From: Phycisphaeraceae bacterium
GTDB lineage: Bacteria; Planctomycetota; Phycisphaerae; Phycisphaerales; Zrk34
Length of the DNA: 18,160 bases
Direction of reading: 5' to 3'
Assembly (NCBI GenBank): GCA_028281485.1
Contig: JANQJT010000193.1
Location: 1 to 18,160, forward strand
Part shown: one piece after another, positions 7,695 to 14,658 of the stretch
Layout of the letters: the number at the start of each line of letters is the position of its first letter
Position numbering within the stretch: the stretch's first letter is position 1
Program-made: the position numbers and the translations under genes
The notes under the pieces: model-generated
Database searches by the model: none
What the model was told of the DNA's origin: nothing
The model's input: the letters and a program-made list of their open reading frames with translations, nothing else

Positions 7695-7731
7695 AAAAAA
7701 AAGCGTATCACTAGAATGTAAATTCTGCGCT
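7695..7731 (-). terminator. Possible weak intrinsic terminator at the end of the receptor gene
   Basis: On the minus strand an AGAAT / ATTCT stem with a 4-base loop, closed by AGCG / CGCT around a 7-base bulge, runs straight into eight consecutive T residues (7695-7702). It overlaps the last codons and stop of the receptor gene. The stem is short and bulged, so termination would be partial. A T-run this long is conspicuous in such GC-rich DNA. Confidence 0.35.
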
Positions 7732-10700
7732 AAGCCCAAGTGAGAAATCGATGCCCTTGCGATAGGAGGTCTTTAGCTGGTCACCTGGGACGTTGGGGGT
7801 GCGATAAACCTCCTGGATATCGGGGTCCAGCAGGTTCTTGGCCTTGAAGCTGAGCTTGATGTTGTCGTGGACCTGCTGTGAGACGGTGACGTTGAGTGTG
7901 CCGACCTCGGTCTGGAAGACACCGGGGATGAAGCGGCCGCTGCCCTCACCTGGACCGGCAACGAGCGTGTCACCCTTGACGGTGTAGAACAGGCCGACGC
8001 GTGTGCCGGTGGATTCGGAGTTGTAGGTCAGGTTGATGTTGTAGAGGTATTCGGGGGCGTTGAGCATCTCGCGGCTGGTGATGTTGGGAGCCAGTGCCAG
8101 GCCGGAGAACAGCGCGATCTGGTCGGCGTCGAGATTGACCTCGGCGTCGATGATGGTGGCGTTGGCGCTGATGGCGAGGCCTTCGAGTGCTGCGTAGTGG
8201 TTGCCGATGTCTTCGCGGATCTCGAACTCCCAGCCGGACAGCTCGCCATCGGGGAAGTTGACGGGTGTGATGAATGTGTAGTTTGCGGCGTTGGCGGGGC
8301 GCTGCTGGACGTACTCGATGGGGTCTTCGATCTCTTTGAGGAAGTAGGAGACAGAGACGAGCGTGCTGGGGCGGGGCTTGTAATCGAAACGGAGGTCGTA
8401 GTTCCGCAGCGACGCCATTTTGAGTCGTGGATTTCCGACAAAGATGTCGGCACCGAGGAACTCCTGCTGGATAATCGGGACGATCTCGCGGAAGGTCTGG
8501 CGTGCGATGGTTTCGGTGTATGAGCCGCGGACGATGATCGTGTCGTTGGGGGTGTAGACCAGCGATACGGCGGGGAGGAGATCGGTTTGAGCGAAATCGG
8601 CGTTGAGAGCGGACCGGTCCGTCATGCTATCGATGCCCTGTTCAATGCCGCCCAGGTCGAAGTTGATGAATGTCGCATCGACTTCTTCGATGACCGTTGT
8701 GGCCATTTTCATCTCTTCGTGTCGAACGCCCCCGATAACCTTGAGTGTCTTATCGATCGGCAGGTCCGTCATGATGTATAGAGCGGTGATGTCCTGCTGG
8801 CCCGCGTAGTCGATATCGAACTGTGCGCCTTCGGCAACGCCGTCGGAAATATCCAGCGCACCGGGTAGCGTGGGGAAGACCGAGATGAAATCGAAGTCGA
8901 AGTCTTCGCCCGTCACGGTTGCGCCGGCGTTGGTTTGGCCGAAGTTGCTGAACTGATTCTGATCGTAGAAACGACTGACCTGGTCGTTGAAGGCGCCGAC
9001 CTTGATGTATCCCTCTGCGCCGGCCCATTGCTCAAAAGGCAGCTTGAGGTTGACGCTGTACTGGTCGCTGCTTTCGGTGATGTTTTTCCAGAGGCGCTGG
9101 TTGGTACCGAACGTCAGGAAGGAGCCGGGCTTCTGCGGGCTCCAGGTTGAGGGGTCGACGATAATAAACGGCGGGAAGGGGATAACGGTCGTGGACTCGG
9201 GCTTGAATTGCGCACCGGCCAATCGCTTGTCGGGCTCGTTGAAGACGGCCTCGCTTCGGGAGATCGTCCAGTCGATTTCGGGAGGCAGGGTCTGAAAGTA
9301 GTCACCGATCTTGAGGTTCGGAACGGGCAGCGTGTGTCGGCCGTTGAGTTGAATGGTGTCCGTCGTCCGTTCGACGTATTTCAGCGTGGTGGCCCGGCGA
9401 TTGAGGGAGTCATTTGCTCCGCCGCTGGGGAAGAATATCTTGCCGCGCGTGTCGTTGGAAACGATGGTCTCATCTTCAACCGAACGGGTGTACATGTAGA
9501 TGAGATTGACGGCGTTGCTTTCGTTCTCGATACCCGCGGTAGCCAGGCCGCCCCATTTGACTTCTTCGCTGGCGCGCACCGTATCGAACAATGACGTGAT
9601 ACGGCTACCGGGGTCACCCGAAAACTGCGGCTCGAAAGCGGGGACCCCAAACGTGTCATCGTCAATCCACCACTTGTCGTCGATGCCCTCGTCGAAGAAG
9701 AAGCTGTCGCGTGAGTAGAAGAAGGTTGCCAGTCCGCCGACCGTCCAGCCGTCGCCGATGTCTTCGCGGCCGCCAAGCGTGATGCCGAGGCTGTAGTCGA
9801 TGGGGCTGGGGCCGGTGGTGGTACCAAAGGGAACGCTATCGATGGGGAGCGTGGAGGCCACACCAGTGGGGTCGGCGCGGCTGCCGTCGTTGAAGCCGAA
9901 GGCGTCGACGCCACCGCCGACGTAGGTCTGAAAGTCGTCGCGGAACGACGCGTTGGTGTTGGCCGAGTAGCTGAAGCTGACCTTGAAGATGTTTTCCTGG
10001 GGGATGCCGTTGAGGACGACGTTGACGGCGCCGCCGGATGCGTCGCCCTGCTGGTCGGGGGTGAAGGTCTTGGAGACCTGGACGCTGCGGATGACGTCGG
10101 AGGGGAACTGGTCGAGTTCGACGGCGCGGGTCTCGGCGTCGGCGCTGGGCAGGCGGACGCCGTTCATCTGGTTGGAGACGTAGCGGTCGGGCAGGCCGCG
10201 GACGACGGCCTTGTTGTCGGCGACGGTGGTGCCGGCGACGAGGCTGAGCGCGCCGGCGGCGTCGCCGATGCCGGCGAGGCTGAGCACCTCGGAGCTGACG
10301 GCGTCGATGAGCGCGGGGCTTTCGATGCGCAGCTCGAGCAGTTCGAGTTCGGTGCCGGCGCCGAGCCGCAGGTCCTGGACGATGAACTCGTCGAGGTCAA
10401 CGAGTTCTGCGGACATCTCGATGTCGACATCGGTGATCTGACCGGCGATGACGACGATGTCGGCGCGGTTGGTTGCGGCGAAGCCGGTGCCGCTGAACAG
10501 GAGGGTGTAGCTGCCGGGCGCCAGTTCGGGGAAAGAGTATCGGCCTTCGAGGTCGGTGGTGGCGGTCTGTCCGGTTTCAGCGACGGTGACGGTGATATCG
10601 GGCAGCGCCATGCCTTCGAAGATGGCATCGGTGACGACACCGCGGATCGAGCCGGCGGATTGGGCCGAGGCGTGCGCGGTGAAAACAAGTGATATGAGAA

Positions 10701-10734
10701 TGAAGGCAAGACCGTGCTTGAAGCAACCTACCAT
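7711..10734 (-). CDS. TonB-dependent outer-membrane receptor with N-terminal carboxypeptidase-regulatory-like domain (Oar-like layout)
   Basis: A 1007-residue outer-membrane transporter. The signal peptide ends HASA|Q at about 25. Residues 28-108 form a carboxypeptidase-D regulatory-like beta-sandwich (GVVTDAIFEGMALPDITVTV, then DLEGRYSFPELAPGSYTL). A TonB-box-like DEFIVQD is at 115-121. A plug domain covers about 139-245, with AVVRGLPDRY, a VQVSKTFTPDQ stretch and GDASGGAVNV. A large beta-barrel ends in the terminal phenylalanine of an AEFTF strand. Its ATG overlaps the stop of the lipoprotein gene by 7 bases (ATGGTAG), so translation is coupled. The motor genes follow 56 bases after its stop, so this is probably the dedicated client of that motor. 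Substrate is unknown: no siderophore, cobalamin or glycan genes are nearby. The N-terminal sandwich resembles that of Oar-type transporters in layout; this does not prove export. Confidence 0.93.
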   Translation of the reverse strand: MVGCFKHGLAFILISLVFTAHASAQSAGSIRGVVTDAIFEGMALPDITVTVAETGQTATTDLEGRYSFPELAPGSYTLLFSGTGFAATNRADIVVIAGQITDVDIEMSAELVDLDEFIVQDLRLGAGTELELLELRIESPALIDAVSSEVLSLAGIGDAAGALSLVAGTTVADNKAVVRGLPDRYVSNQMNGVRLPSADAETRAVELDQFPSDVIRSVQVSKTFTPDQQGDASGGAVNVVLNGIPQENIFKVSFSYSANTNASFRDDFQTYVGGGVDAFGFNDGSRADPTGVASTLPIDSVPFGTTTGPSPIDYSLGITLGGREDIGDGWTVGGLATFFYSRDSFFFDEGIDDKWWIDDDTFGVPAFEPQFSGDPGSRITSLFDTVRASEEVKWGGLATAGIENESNAVNLIYMYTRSVEDETIVSNDTRGKIFFPSGGANDSLNRRATTLKYVERTTDTIQLNGRHTLPVPNLKIGDYFQTLPPEIDWTISRSEAVFNEPDKRLAGAQFKPESTTVIPFPPFIIVDPSTWSPQKPGSFLTFGTNQRLWKNITESSDQYSVNLKLPFEQWAGAEGYIKVGAFNDQVSRFYDQNQFSNFGQTNAGATVTGEDFDFDFISVFPTLPGALDISDGVAEGAQFDIDYAGQQDITALYIMTDLPIDKTLKVIGGVRHEEMKMATTVIEEVDATFINFDLGGIEQGIDSMTDRSALNADFAQTDLLPAVSLVYTPNDTIIVRGSYTETIARQTFREIVPIIQQEFLGADIFVGNPRLKMASLRNYDLRFDYKPRPSTLVSVSYFLKEIEDPIEYVQQRPANAANYTFITPVNFPDGELSGWEFEIREDIGNHYAALEGLAISANATIIDAEVNLDADQIALFSGLALAPNITSREMLNAPEYLYNINLTYNSESTGTRVGLFYTVKGDTLVAGPGEGSGRFIPGVFQTEVGTLNVTVSQQVHDNIKLSFKAKNLLDPDIQEVYRTPNVPGDQLKTSYRKGIDFSLGLSAEFTF

Positions 10735-11990
10735 GGGGGCCCCAGTCTCTCTCTCTCTTTCCTCATCCTGTTCATCAATTCGTCGCTGGGCTGGAAACCG
10801 CTGAGGGCCATGGACACGGAGGTCGACGACAGGTCCTCGCAGCGGGGGCGGGCGTTGGGGTTGATCGCGCCGTCGCTGACGGCGTATTCGTAGGCCTTGG
10901 CGGCGGACTCGTGATGGCCGATGATCATGTAGGCCTCGGCGAGCGGACGGATGGCACCGCCCCGCCAGAAGGTCTCGATCGATTCGCGGTGCTCTTCGTA
11001 GTGGGCGAGCGCGGCGTCGGCGTCCTGCTTGGCGCGGTCGCGATCTTCGGCGAGGAAACGGAGCTTCACCAGTTCAGACTCGACGGGCACCTTGTAGCGG
11101 GGCTGCCAGTTGTACTTGTCGATCTCGGCTTCGAGCCGATCGATCATGGCCACGGCACGGGGCTGATCGCCGTTTTCCATAGCGGATTCGATGGTGGCTT
11201 TGAAGAGTGGGACACGGACCATGATCGGCAGATTCGATGCGTAGTCGAAGATGAGCTGTTCGAGCCGATCGCGGCGCTGCGTGTCTTTGTAGAAGCGCTT
11301 GTGCAGGACGATGAGCCCCTCGATGGCGTTGCGTTTCATCTCCATGTCTTCGGCGCCGGCGAGGGCGTCAAGCGATTCGATGTGGGCATCGAGGTCGTCG
11401 GATTCGATGACCTGGGAGTGAGCCTGTTCGATACGCCCGCGCTGAAAATCGTCGACATGAAGTCCGAGCTCCTGGGATTTCTCGGTGTCTCCCAGCAGGA
11501 CAAAGACCTGTCCGGTTTCGACCCGGATACGGGTGCGTCGCCAGACTTCGATGGCGCGGTTTTCGGAGACGACCAGGGCCTGGTTGGCGAGCTTGAGCGC
11601 GTGGTCGTTGTGGCCGTGCTCGACGGCGTACTTGGCGACGCGAGCGAGGGCGACGCCCTTTTCGTAATTGAGGATGTCCTGCAGGTACTTCTCAGCCAGG
11701 AGGGGCTGGTCGAGTTTGAGGCAGGCGTCGATCACCTCACGCTGCTTGAGCGAGCGATCCTTGACGTGCGGGTTGGCGGGCATGGCGTTGGCGGTGTCGA
11801 TCGCGAGATCGAGCAGCGCCAGCCGCACGGGATCGATGGCCTTGTCGGTCAGTGCGGCGTCTTGCTGATGAGGCTGCGCGACGGGCGTTTCCGGTTTATC
11901 GGGTAACGCGTCACTGGGTTGATCACACGCGATGGAGATTGAGAGTGCGAGACCCAACAGGGTCGCTTGAGAGAATCTGATAGCGTCCAT
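10728..11990 (-). CDS. Helical-repeat lipoprotein translationally coupled to the receptor
   Basis: A 420-residue predicted lipoprotein of unknown function. The hydrophobic N-terminus ends in SISIAC with cysteine 22 as the probable lipidation site; serine at -3 is acceptable but not ideal. A short proline-rich linker (about 24-45) follows. The rest is almost entirely helical, with TPR/SEL1-like pairs (for example LAEAYMIIGHHESAAKAYEY and HALKLANQALVVSENRAIEV). I cannot assign a named domain. AGGT lies 7 bases before the ATG. The last codons overlap the receptor start. Being lipidated and coupled to a TonB-dependent transporter, it could be a periplasm-facing or surface accessory lipoprotein, as in SusD-like pairs, but it lacks any SusD feature I recognise. 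It is not an obvious paralogue of the other TPR lipoprotein. Confidence 0.85.
   Translation of the reverse strand: MDAIRFSQATLLGLALSISIACDQPSDALPDKPETPVAQPHQQDAALTDKAIDPVRLALLDLAIDTANAMPANPHVKDRSLKQREVIDACLKLDQPLLAEKYLQDILNYEKGVALARVAKYAVEHGHNDHALKLANQALVVSENRAIEVWRRTRIRVETGQVFVLLGDTEKSQELGLHVDDFQRGRIEQAHSQVIESDDLDAHIESLDALAGAEDMEMKRNAIEGLIVLHKRFYKDTQRRDRLEQLIFDYASNLPIMVRVPLFKATIESAMENGDQPRAVAMIDRLEAEIDKYNWQPRYKVPVESELVKLRFLAEDRDRAKQDADAALAHYEEHRESIETFWRGGAIRPLAEAYMIIGHHESAAKAYEYAVSDGAINPNARPRCEDLSSTSVSMALSGFQPSDELMNRMRKERERLGPPW
10746..10758. repeat. (TC)6 dinucleotide tract at the lipoprotein/receptor junction
   Basis: Six TC units plus one T lie inside the last codons of the lipoprotein gene, where they encode alternating Glu and Arg. 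On the transcribed strand this is a GA-rich run ending 11 bases before the receptor ATG, so it may also serve as a diffuse ribosome-binding site. A change in copy number would shift the lipoprotein's frame and could affect coupling to the receptor. Confidence 0.6.
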
Positions 11991-11994
11991 TTTG

Positions 11995-12006
11995 CGGCAC
12001 CTGCCG
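11995..12006 (-). promoter_or_regulatory. Shine-Dalgarno presented in a small hairpin loop
   Basis: On the minus strand CGGC and GCCG flank AGGT, which is the likely Shine-Dalgarno sequence of the helical-repeat lipoprotein (ATG at 11990). A four-base stem could fold around it. Weak, but it would modulate initiation. Confidence 0.3.
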
Positions 12007-12014
12007 TTTTAAGA

Positions 12015-12045
12015 CCTGGTGACGGAGGGTCACTCCGCCACCAGG
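12015..12045 (-). terminator. Strong hairpin after the beta-helix gene (attenuator or 3' stabiliser)
   Basis: On the minus strand a 7-bp stem (CCTGGTG / CACCAGG) is joined through a G-U wobble to a 5-bp stem (CGGAG / CTCCG) with a 5-base loop: a 13-bp RNA hairpin. It is followed by TCTTAAAA, a poor T-tract. It is the most stable-looking intergenic hairpin in the window. It stands 60 bases after the beta-helix stop and 24 bases before the lipoprotein start, so it could cut expression of the receptor block relative to the secreted proteins. The plus strand has an A/C mismatch instead of the wobble, which supports minus-strand RNA function. Confidence 0.55.
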
Positions 12046-12054
12046 CGAGTTCAA

Positions 12055-12067
12055 ACAATCCGATTGT
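12055..12067. repeat. Short palindrome ACAATC-C-GATTGT
   Basis: A perfect 6-bp inverted repeat around a single base, located between two larger hairpins in the same gap. It could be a protein-binding dyad or an extension of the RNA structure. Confidence 0.4.
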
Positions 12068-12068
12068 C

Positions 12069-12085
12069 GTCCGGCTGGGCCGGAC
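12069..12085 (-). other. Perfect GC-rich hairpin just after the beta-helix gene
   Basis: A perfect 7-bp inverted repeat (GTCCGGC / GCCGGAC) with a 3-base loop, 19 bases after the stop codon at 12105. On the transcribed strand it is followed by GACAATC and no T-run. Together with the two structures further along it forms a row of three inverted repeats in about 70 bases. A role in protecting the 3' end of the upstream mRNA is plausible. Confidence 0.5.
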
Positions 12086-12104
12086 ACCTTGCACAACGCG
12101 ATGC

Positions 12105-13829
12105 TTACTTCAAGACCGCGCGGTAGACGGCGCTGGCGTCGAAGCCCGCACCCAGGAGGGTGGAGACGTTCTCAACGGCGCCGGTGCCGGTGATGATGGC
12201 TTCGCTGGTCCAGACCAGGCCATCGGTGGAAGACTCAACGGAGTACACCTTGCCGGCTTCGGCGAGGAAGCTGACGGTGGTGGTGTTGAGGGTGAAGGTG
12301 GAATCGGGAGCGGCGGCGGGGGAGCCGGAGACGAAGCCGTACTCATCGGCGGCGGACCAGCCGAGCAGCCAGTTGTTGTCGGCGGAGAAGGCGCCGGCGT
12401 AGGGGACCTGTTCGAGCTTGCCGTTGTCGGGGGCGGTGCCACCGACGTCGACCGCGTCGTTGGCGGCGCGGGGGTCGACGGTCGCGACCGGGAAGGTGGA
12501 GAACACACCGAGGTTGACCTGGGGGCCACGCACGAGCGAGACGATCGGGCTGTTGGCCGGTTCCTTGATGTTGTTGTTGGTGGCGTAGTTGACGATGCGG
12601 GCGTCGGCTTCGTTGTAGTCCACGTTCTGGTAGAAGATGCTGTTGTAGAATCCGATCAGGTTTCCGCTGACCTGAGCGGTGTACAGCGAGTCACGGTGCT
12701 CGGGGTCACCGGCAATGGCGGTGGGGTGAGCGTTGACGGTGCGGACGTGGGTGTAGGGGGTGGTCCAGCGGGTGGGCCAATCGAGGGTGCCGTTGTGGCC
12801 GTAGCCCTGGGCGCCGTCACCGTCGAGGTTGTCGAAGCGAACGACCTTCTCACCGCAGTTGATGAAGAGGCTGTTCCAGTACTGCATGTTGCAGTTGTCG
12901 CGCCAGGTGGTGGCGCCGTCGCCGTTGGCCATACCGATGAAGGTGGCGTTGGCGATGACACCGGTGGTCTGGGGCTGGTGATCGGAGTCTTCGGCACCGT
13001 CGTGCTCGAAGCCGTTGTCACTGACGCCCGAGCCCTGGGAGGCGTCGAGGCTGTAACCCTGGACGATGAAGATGTACTGAGCGCAGCCACGCCAGCCCTG
13101 GTCGATGTCGAAGCTGTCGTCACCGACGTTCCAGATGGCGCAGTTGCGGGGGCTGACGGTGCCGCCCCAGATCTCGATGCCGTCGTCGACGTTGTTCATG
13201 ATCTCGACGAACTGGATGTCGGTCTCACGGCCGATACCGCCGAGGGACAGGCCGTTCAGCTCGTTGGCGGCACCGATCACGCGACCGCCGAAGCGGATCG
13301 AGAGGTAGGTGATGCTGCCGGAGTTGTCGTCGTCGTTGCCGCCGCCGTAGAGGGCGAAGGCTTCGGTGAGACCTTCCATCTGGACTTCGTTGCCGGCGTC
13401 GGGGTAAGCCTGGGTGCCGGCGGTGGTGGAGATGAAGCCGTTGCCCATGATGGTGAGGTTGCCCCACTCGTTGGCCGCGGCGCGCCAGTTGGTGAAGTCA
13501 TCGTTCTTGGAGGTCATGATGACGGGCTTCTCGGCGGTACCCTGGACGTAGATCTTGGAGCCGCGAGCGATCGCCAGCGAGCCACCACCGTTGGCGGTGA
13601 CGTCGGAGATGACCTTGGTTCCGGGCTCGATGATGAGCGTCGCGCCGCCGGAGATGTAGACCTGCTCCTGCAGGTTGTAGGTGTTGTCGGCGGTCCAGGT
13701 CTGCGAGGTCGTGATGATGGTCGGACCGTTGACGGCGTTGGTGTCGCCGACGAGGATCTCAGCGGCGTTGGCCGAGACGGTCAGGCTCAGACCCAGGCCG
13801 AGAGCGGCAAATGTTTTGAAGAGATTCAT
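12105..13829 (-). CDS. Large secreted right-handed beta-helix-like protein
   Basis: A 574-residue exported protein with a signal peptide ending SANA|A (residue 22). Residues about 55-130 begin a parallel beta-helix, with an entry motif (ISGGATLIIEPGTKV and SLAIARGSKIYVQGTAEKPV) seen in many extracellular beta-helix proteins. Acidic, glycine-rich turns follow: GGGNDDDNSG (162-171), NNVDDGIEIWGGT (212-224), NVGDDSFDIDQGW (234-246), EHDGAEDSD (275-283). They could bind calcium. Near 477-491 is a YAGAF..NNWLLGW motif that I recall from related uncharacterised secreted proteins. Residues about 510-574 look like a small C-terminal sandwich (VYSVESSTDGLVW). There is no PEP-CTERM tail and no catalytic site I can name. 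AAGGG lies about 11 bases before the ATG. It may be the cargo or substrate-binding partner of the receptor (inference). Confidence 0.85.
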   Translation of the reverse strand: MNLFKTFAALGLGLSLTVSANAAEILVGDTNAVNGPTIITTSQTWTADNTYNLQEQVYISGGATLIIEPGTKVISDVTANGGGSLAIARGSKIYVQGTAEKPVIMTSKNDDFTNWRAAANEWGNLTIMGNGFISTTAGTQAYPDAGNEVQMEGLTEAFALYGGGNDDDNSGSITYLSIRFGGRVIGAANELNGLSLGGIGRETDIQFVEIMNNVDDGIEIWGGTVSPRNCAIWNVGDDSFDIDQGWRGCAQYIFIVQGYSLDASQGSGVSDNGFEHDGAEDSDHQPQTTGVIANATFIGMANGDGATTWRDNCNMQYWNSLFINCGEKVVRFDNLDGDGAQGYGHNGTLDWPTRWTTPYTHVRTVNAHPTAIAGDPEHRDSLYTAQVSGNLIGFYNSIFYQNVDYNEADARIVNYATNNNIKEPANSPIVSLVRGPQVNLGVFSTFPVATVDPRAANDAVDVGGTAPDNGKLEQVPYAGAFSADNNWLLGWSAADEYGFVSGSPAAAPDSTFTLNTTTVSFLAEAGKVYSVESSTDGLVWTSEAIITGTGAVENVSTLLGAGFDASAVYRAVLK

Positions 13830-13863
13830 CTTTGCGTTTTCCCTTTTGTAGGTTGGTTACCAG

Positions 13864-13873
13864 CTAACGTTAG
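13864..13873. repeat. Perfect palindrome CTAACGTTAG upstream of the beta-helix gene
   Basis: A 10-bp perfect palindrome, 34 bases upstream of the beta-helix ATG, in the 131-base gap after the PEP-CTERM gene. It could be an operator dyad. I found no convincing -35/-10 pair around it. Confidence 0.35.
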
Positions 13874-13960
13874 TTATTGATCCGAAGCACTTTTACGGTT
13901 GAGCGTGTAAAAATGATTCGAGGAAATCCTTGTGTCTACAATCCTGATTCTGTGACGCTG

Positions 13961-14575
13961 TTAGGCGCGACGACGACGGGCGACCAGCAGGCCACCAAGG
14001 CCGAGGAGCGCGACCGAGGCGGGCTCGGGAGCGGTCTTGTACAGGGCCTGGCTGTTGGGGTTGGTCTGGTTGGAGAAGGATAGGGTGCCGCTGTCACCGG
14101 GCAGGACGCCGAGGGAGATGATGCCGACGGGCTGATCAGCACCGGGGGCGGTCGCCGCGAGGGACAGGTTGGGGAACCAGAAGAGGAAGACCTCGTCACC
14201 GGCCTGCAGGCCGTTGGCGTTCAGGTCGAAGACGTAGTTGGGGGTGACGAGGAACTCGGTGAAGCCGAACTCGCTGGCGTCGTCGCCGGTGGCTTCGTTC
14301 CAGGGGCCGTCGGGGACGGCGGCGTTGAAGGCGTCAGCGATGATCCAGTCATCGGCGTCGTTGAGGAAGTTGGCGGGATCGAGGTTCTGCAGGTCACCGA
14401 AGCCGGCCAGACCGTCACCGTCACGGTCGACGACCGCGATGGTCTTGGAGGGGATGGCGGGGGCGTTGTTGGCCTGGTCATTCAGGGCGAAGACGTTGAC
14501 GGAGACAGACACGGTGGCCTGGGCGGCAACGGCGGTGATGCCGAGAACGAGAGTCGCGAAAAGAAGCTTTTTCAT
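13961..14575 (-). CDS. PEP-CTERM sorting-signal protein with two EF-hand-like loops
   Basis: A 204-residue exported protein. Signal peptide: MKKLLFATLVLGITAVAAQA. The C-terminus has the complete PEP-CTERM signal: PEP at about 182-184, a hydrophobic helix (VALLGLGGLLVA), then RRRR. Such tails are recognised by exosortase, which cleaves them near the outer face of the inner membrane and passes the protein to the surface or to an exopolysaccharide matrix. Two acidic loops match the EF-hand pattern: DRDGDGLAGFGD (residues 50-61) and DLNANGLQAGDE (117-128). AAGGA sits about 10 bases before the ATG. It lies between the TIGR02597-like and beta-helix genes in the same direction. No exosortase gene is in the window. 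Function beyond surface sorting and likely calcium binding is unknown. Confidence 0.9.
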   Translation of the reverse strand: MKKLLFATLVLGITAVAAQATVSVSVNVFALNDQANNAPAIPSKTIAVVDRDGDGLAGFGDLQNLDPANFLNDADDWIIADAFNAAVPDGPWNEATGDDASEFGFTEFLVTPNYVFDLNANGLQAGDEVFLFWFPNLSLAATAPGADQPVGIISLGVLPGDSGTLSFSNQTNPNSQALYKTAPEPASVALLGLGGLLVARRRRA

Positions 14576-14598
14576 CTTTGTAAGTCCTTGCTTATTTG

Positions 14599-14614
14599 AC
14601 TGCTATCCAGCAGT
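14599..14614 (-). other. Short hairpin before the PEP-CTERM gene
   Basis: A perfect 6-bp inverted repeat (ACTGCT / AGCAGT) with a 4-base loop, 45 bases after the TIGR02597-like stop and 23 bases before the PEP-CTERM start. No T-run follows on the transcribed strand. It may be a processing or stabilising structure. Confidence 0.35.
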
Positions 14615-14658
14615 AATTGATTGAGTTCATTCAGAGAGAAACCAGGGTTCGAATCGAT

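Noticed and set aside
11967..13880. 637-codon plus-strand open frame opposite the beta-helix gene
   Set aside because: Product is almost only Val, Gly, Asp, Ala and Glu. The opposite strand has a signal peptide, a ribosome-binding site and a recognisable fold.
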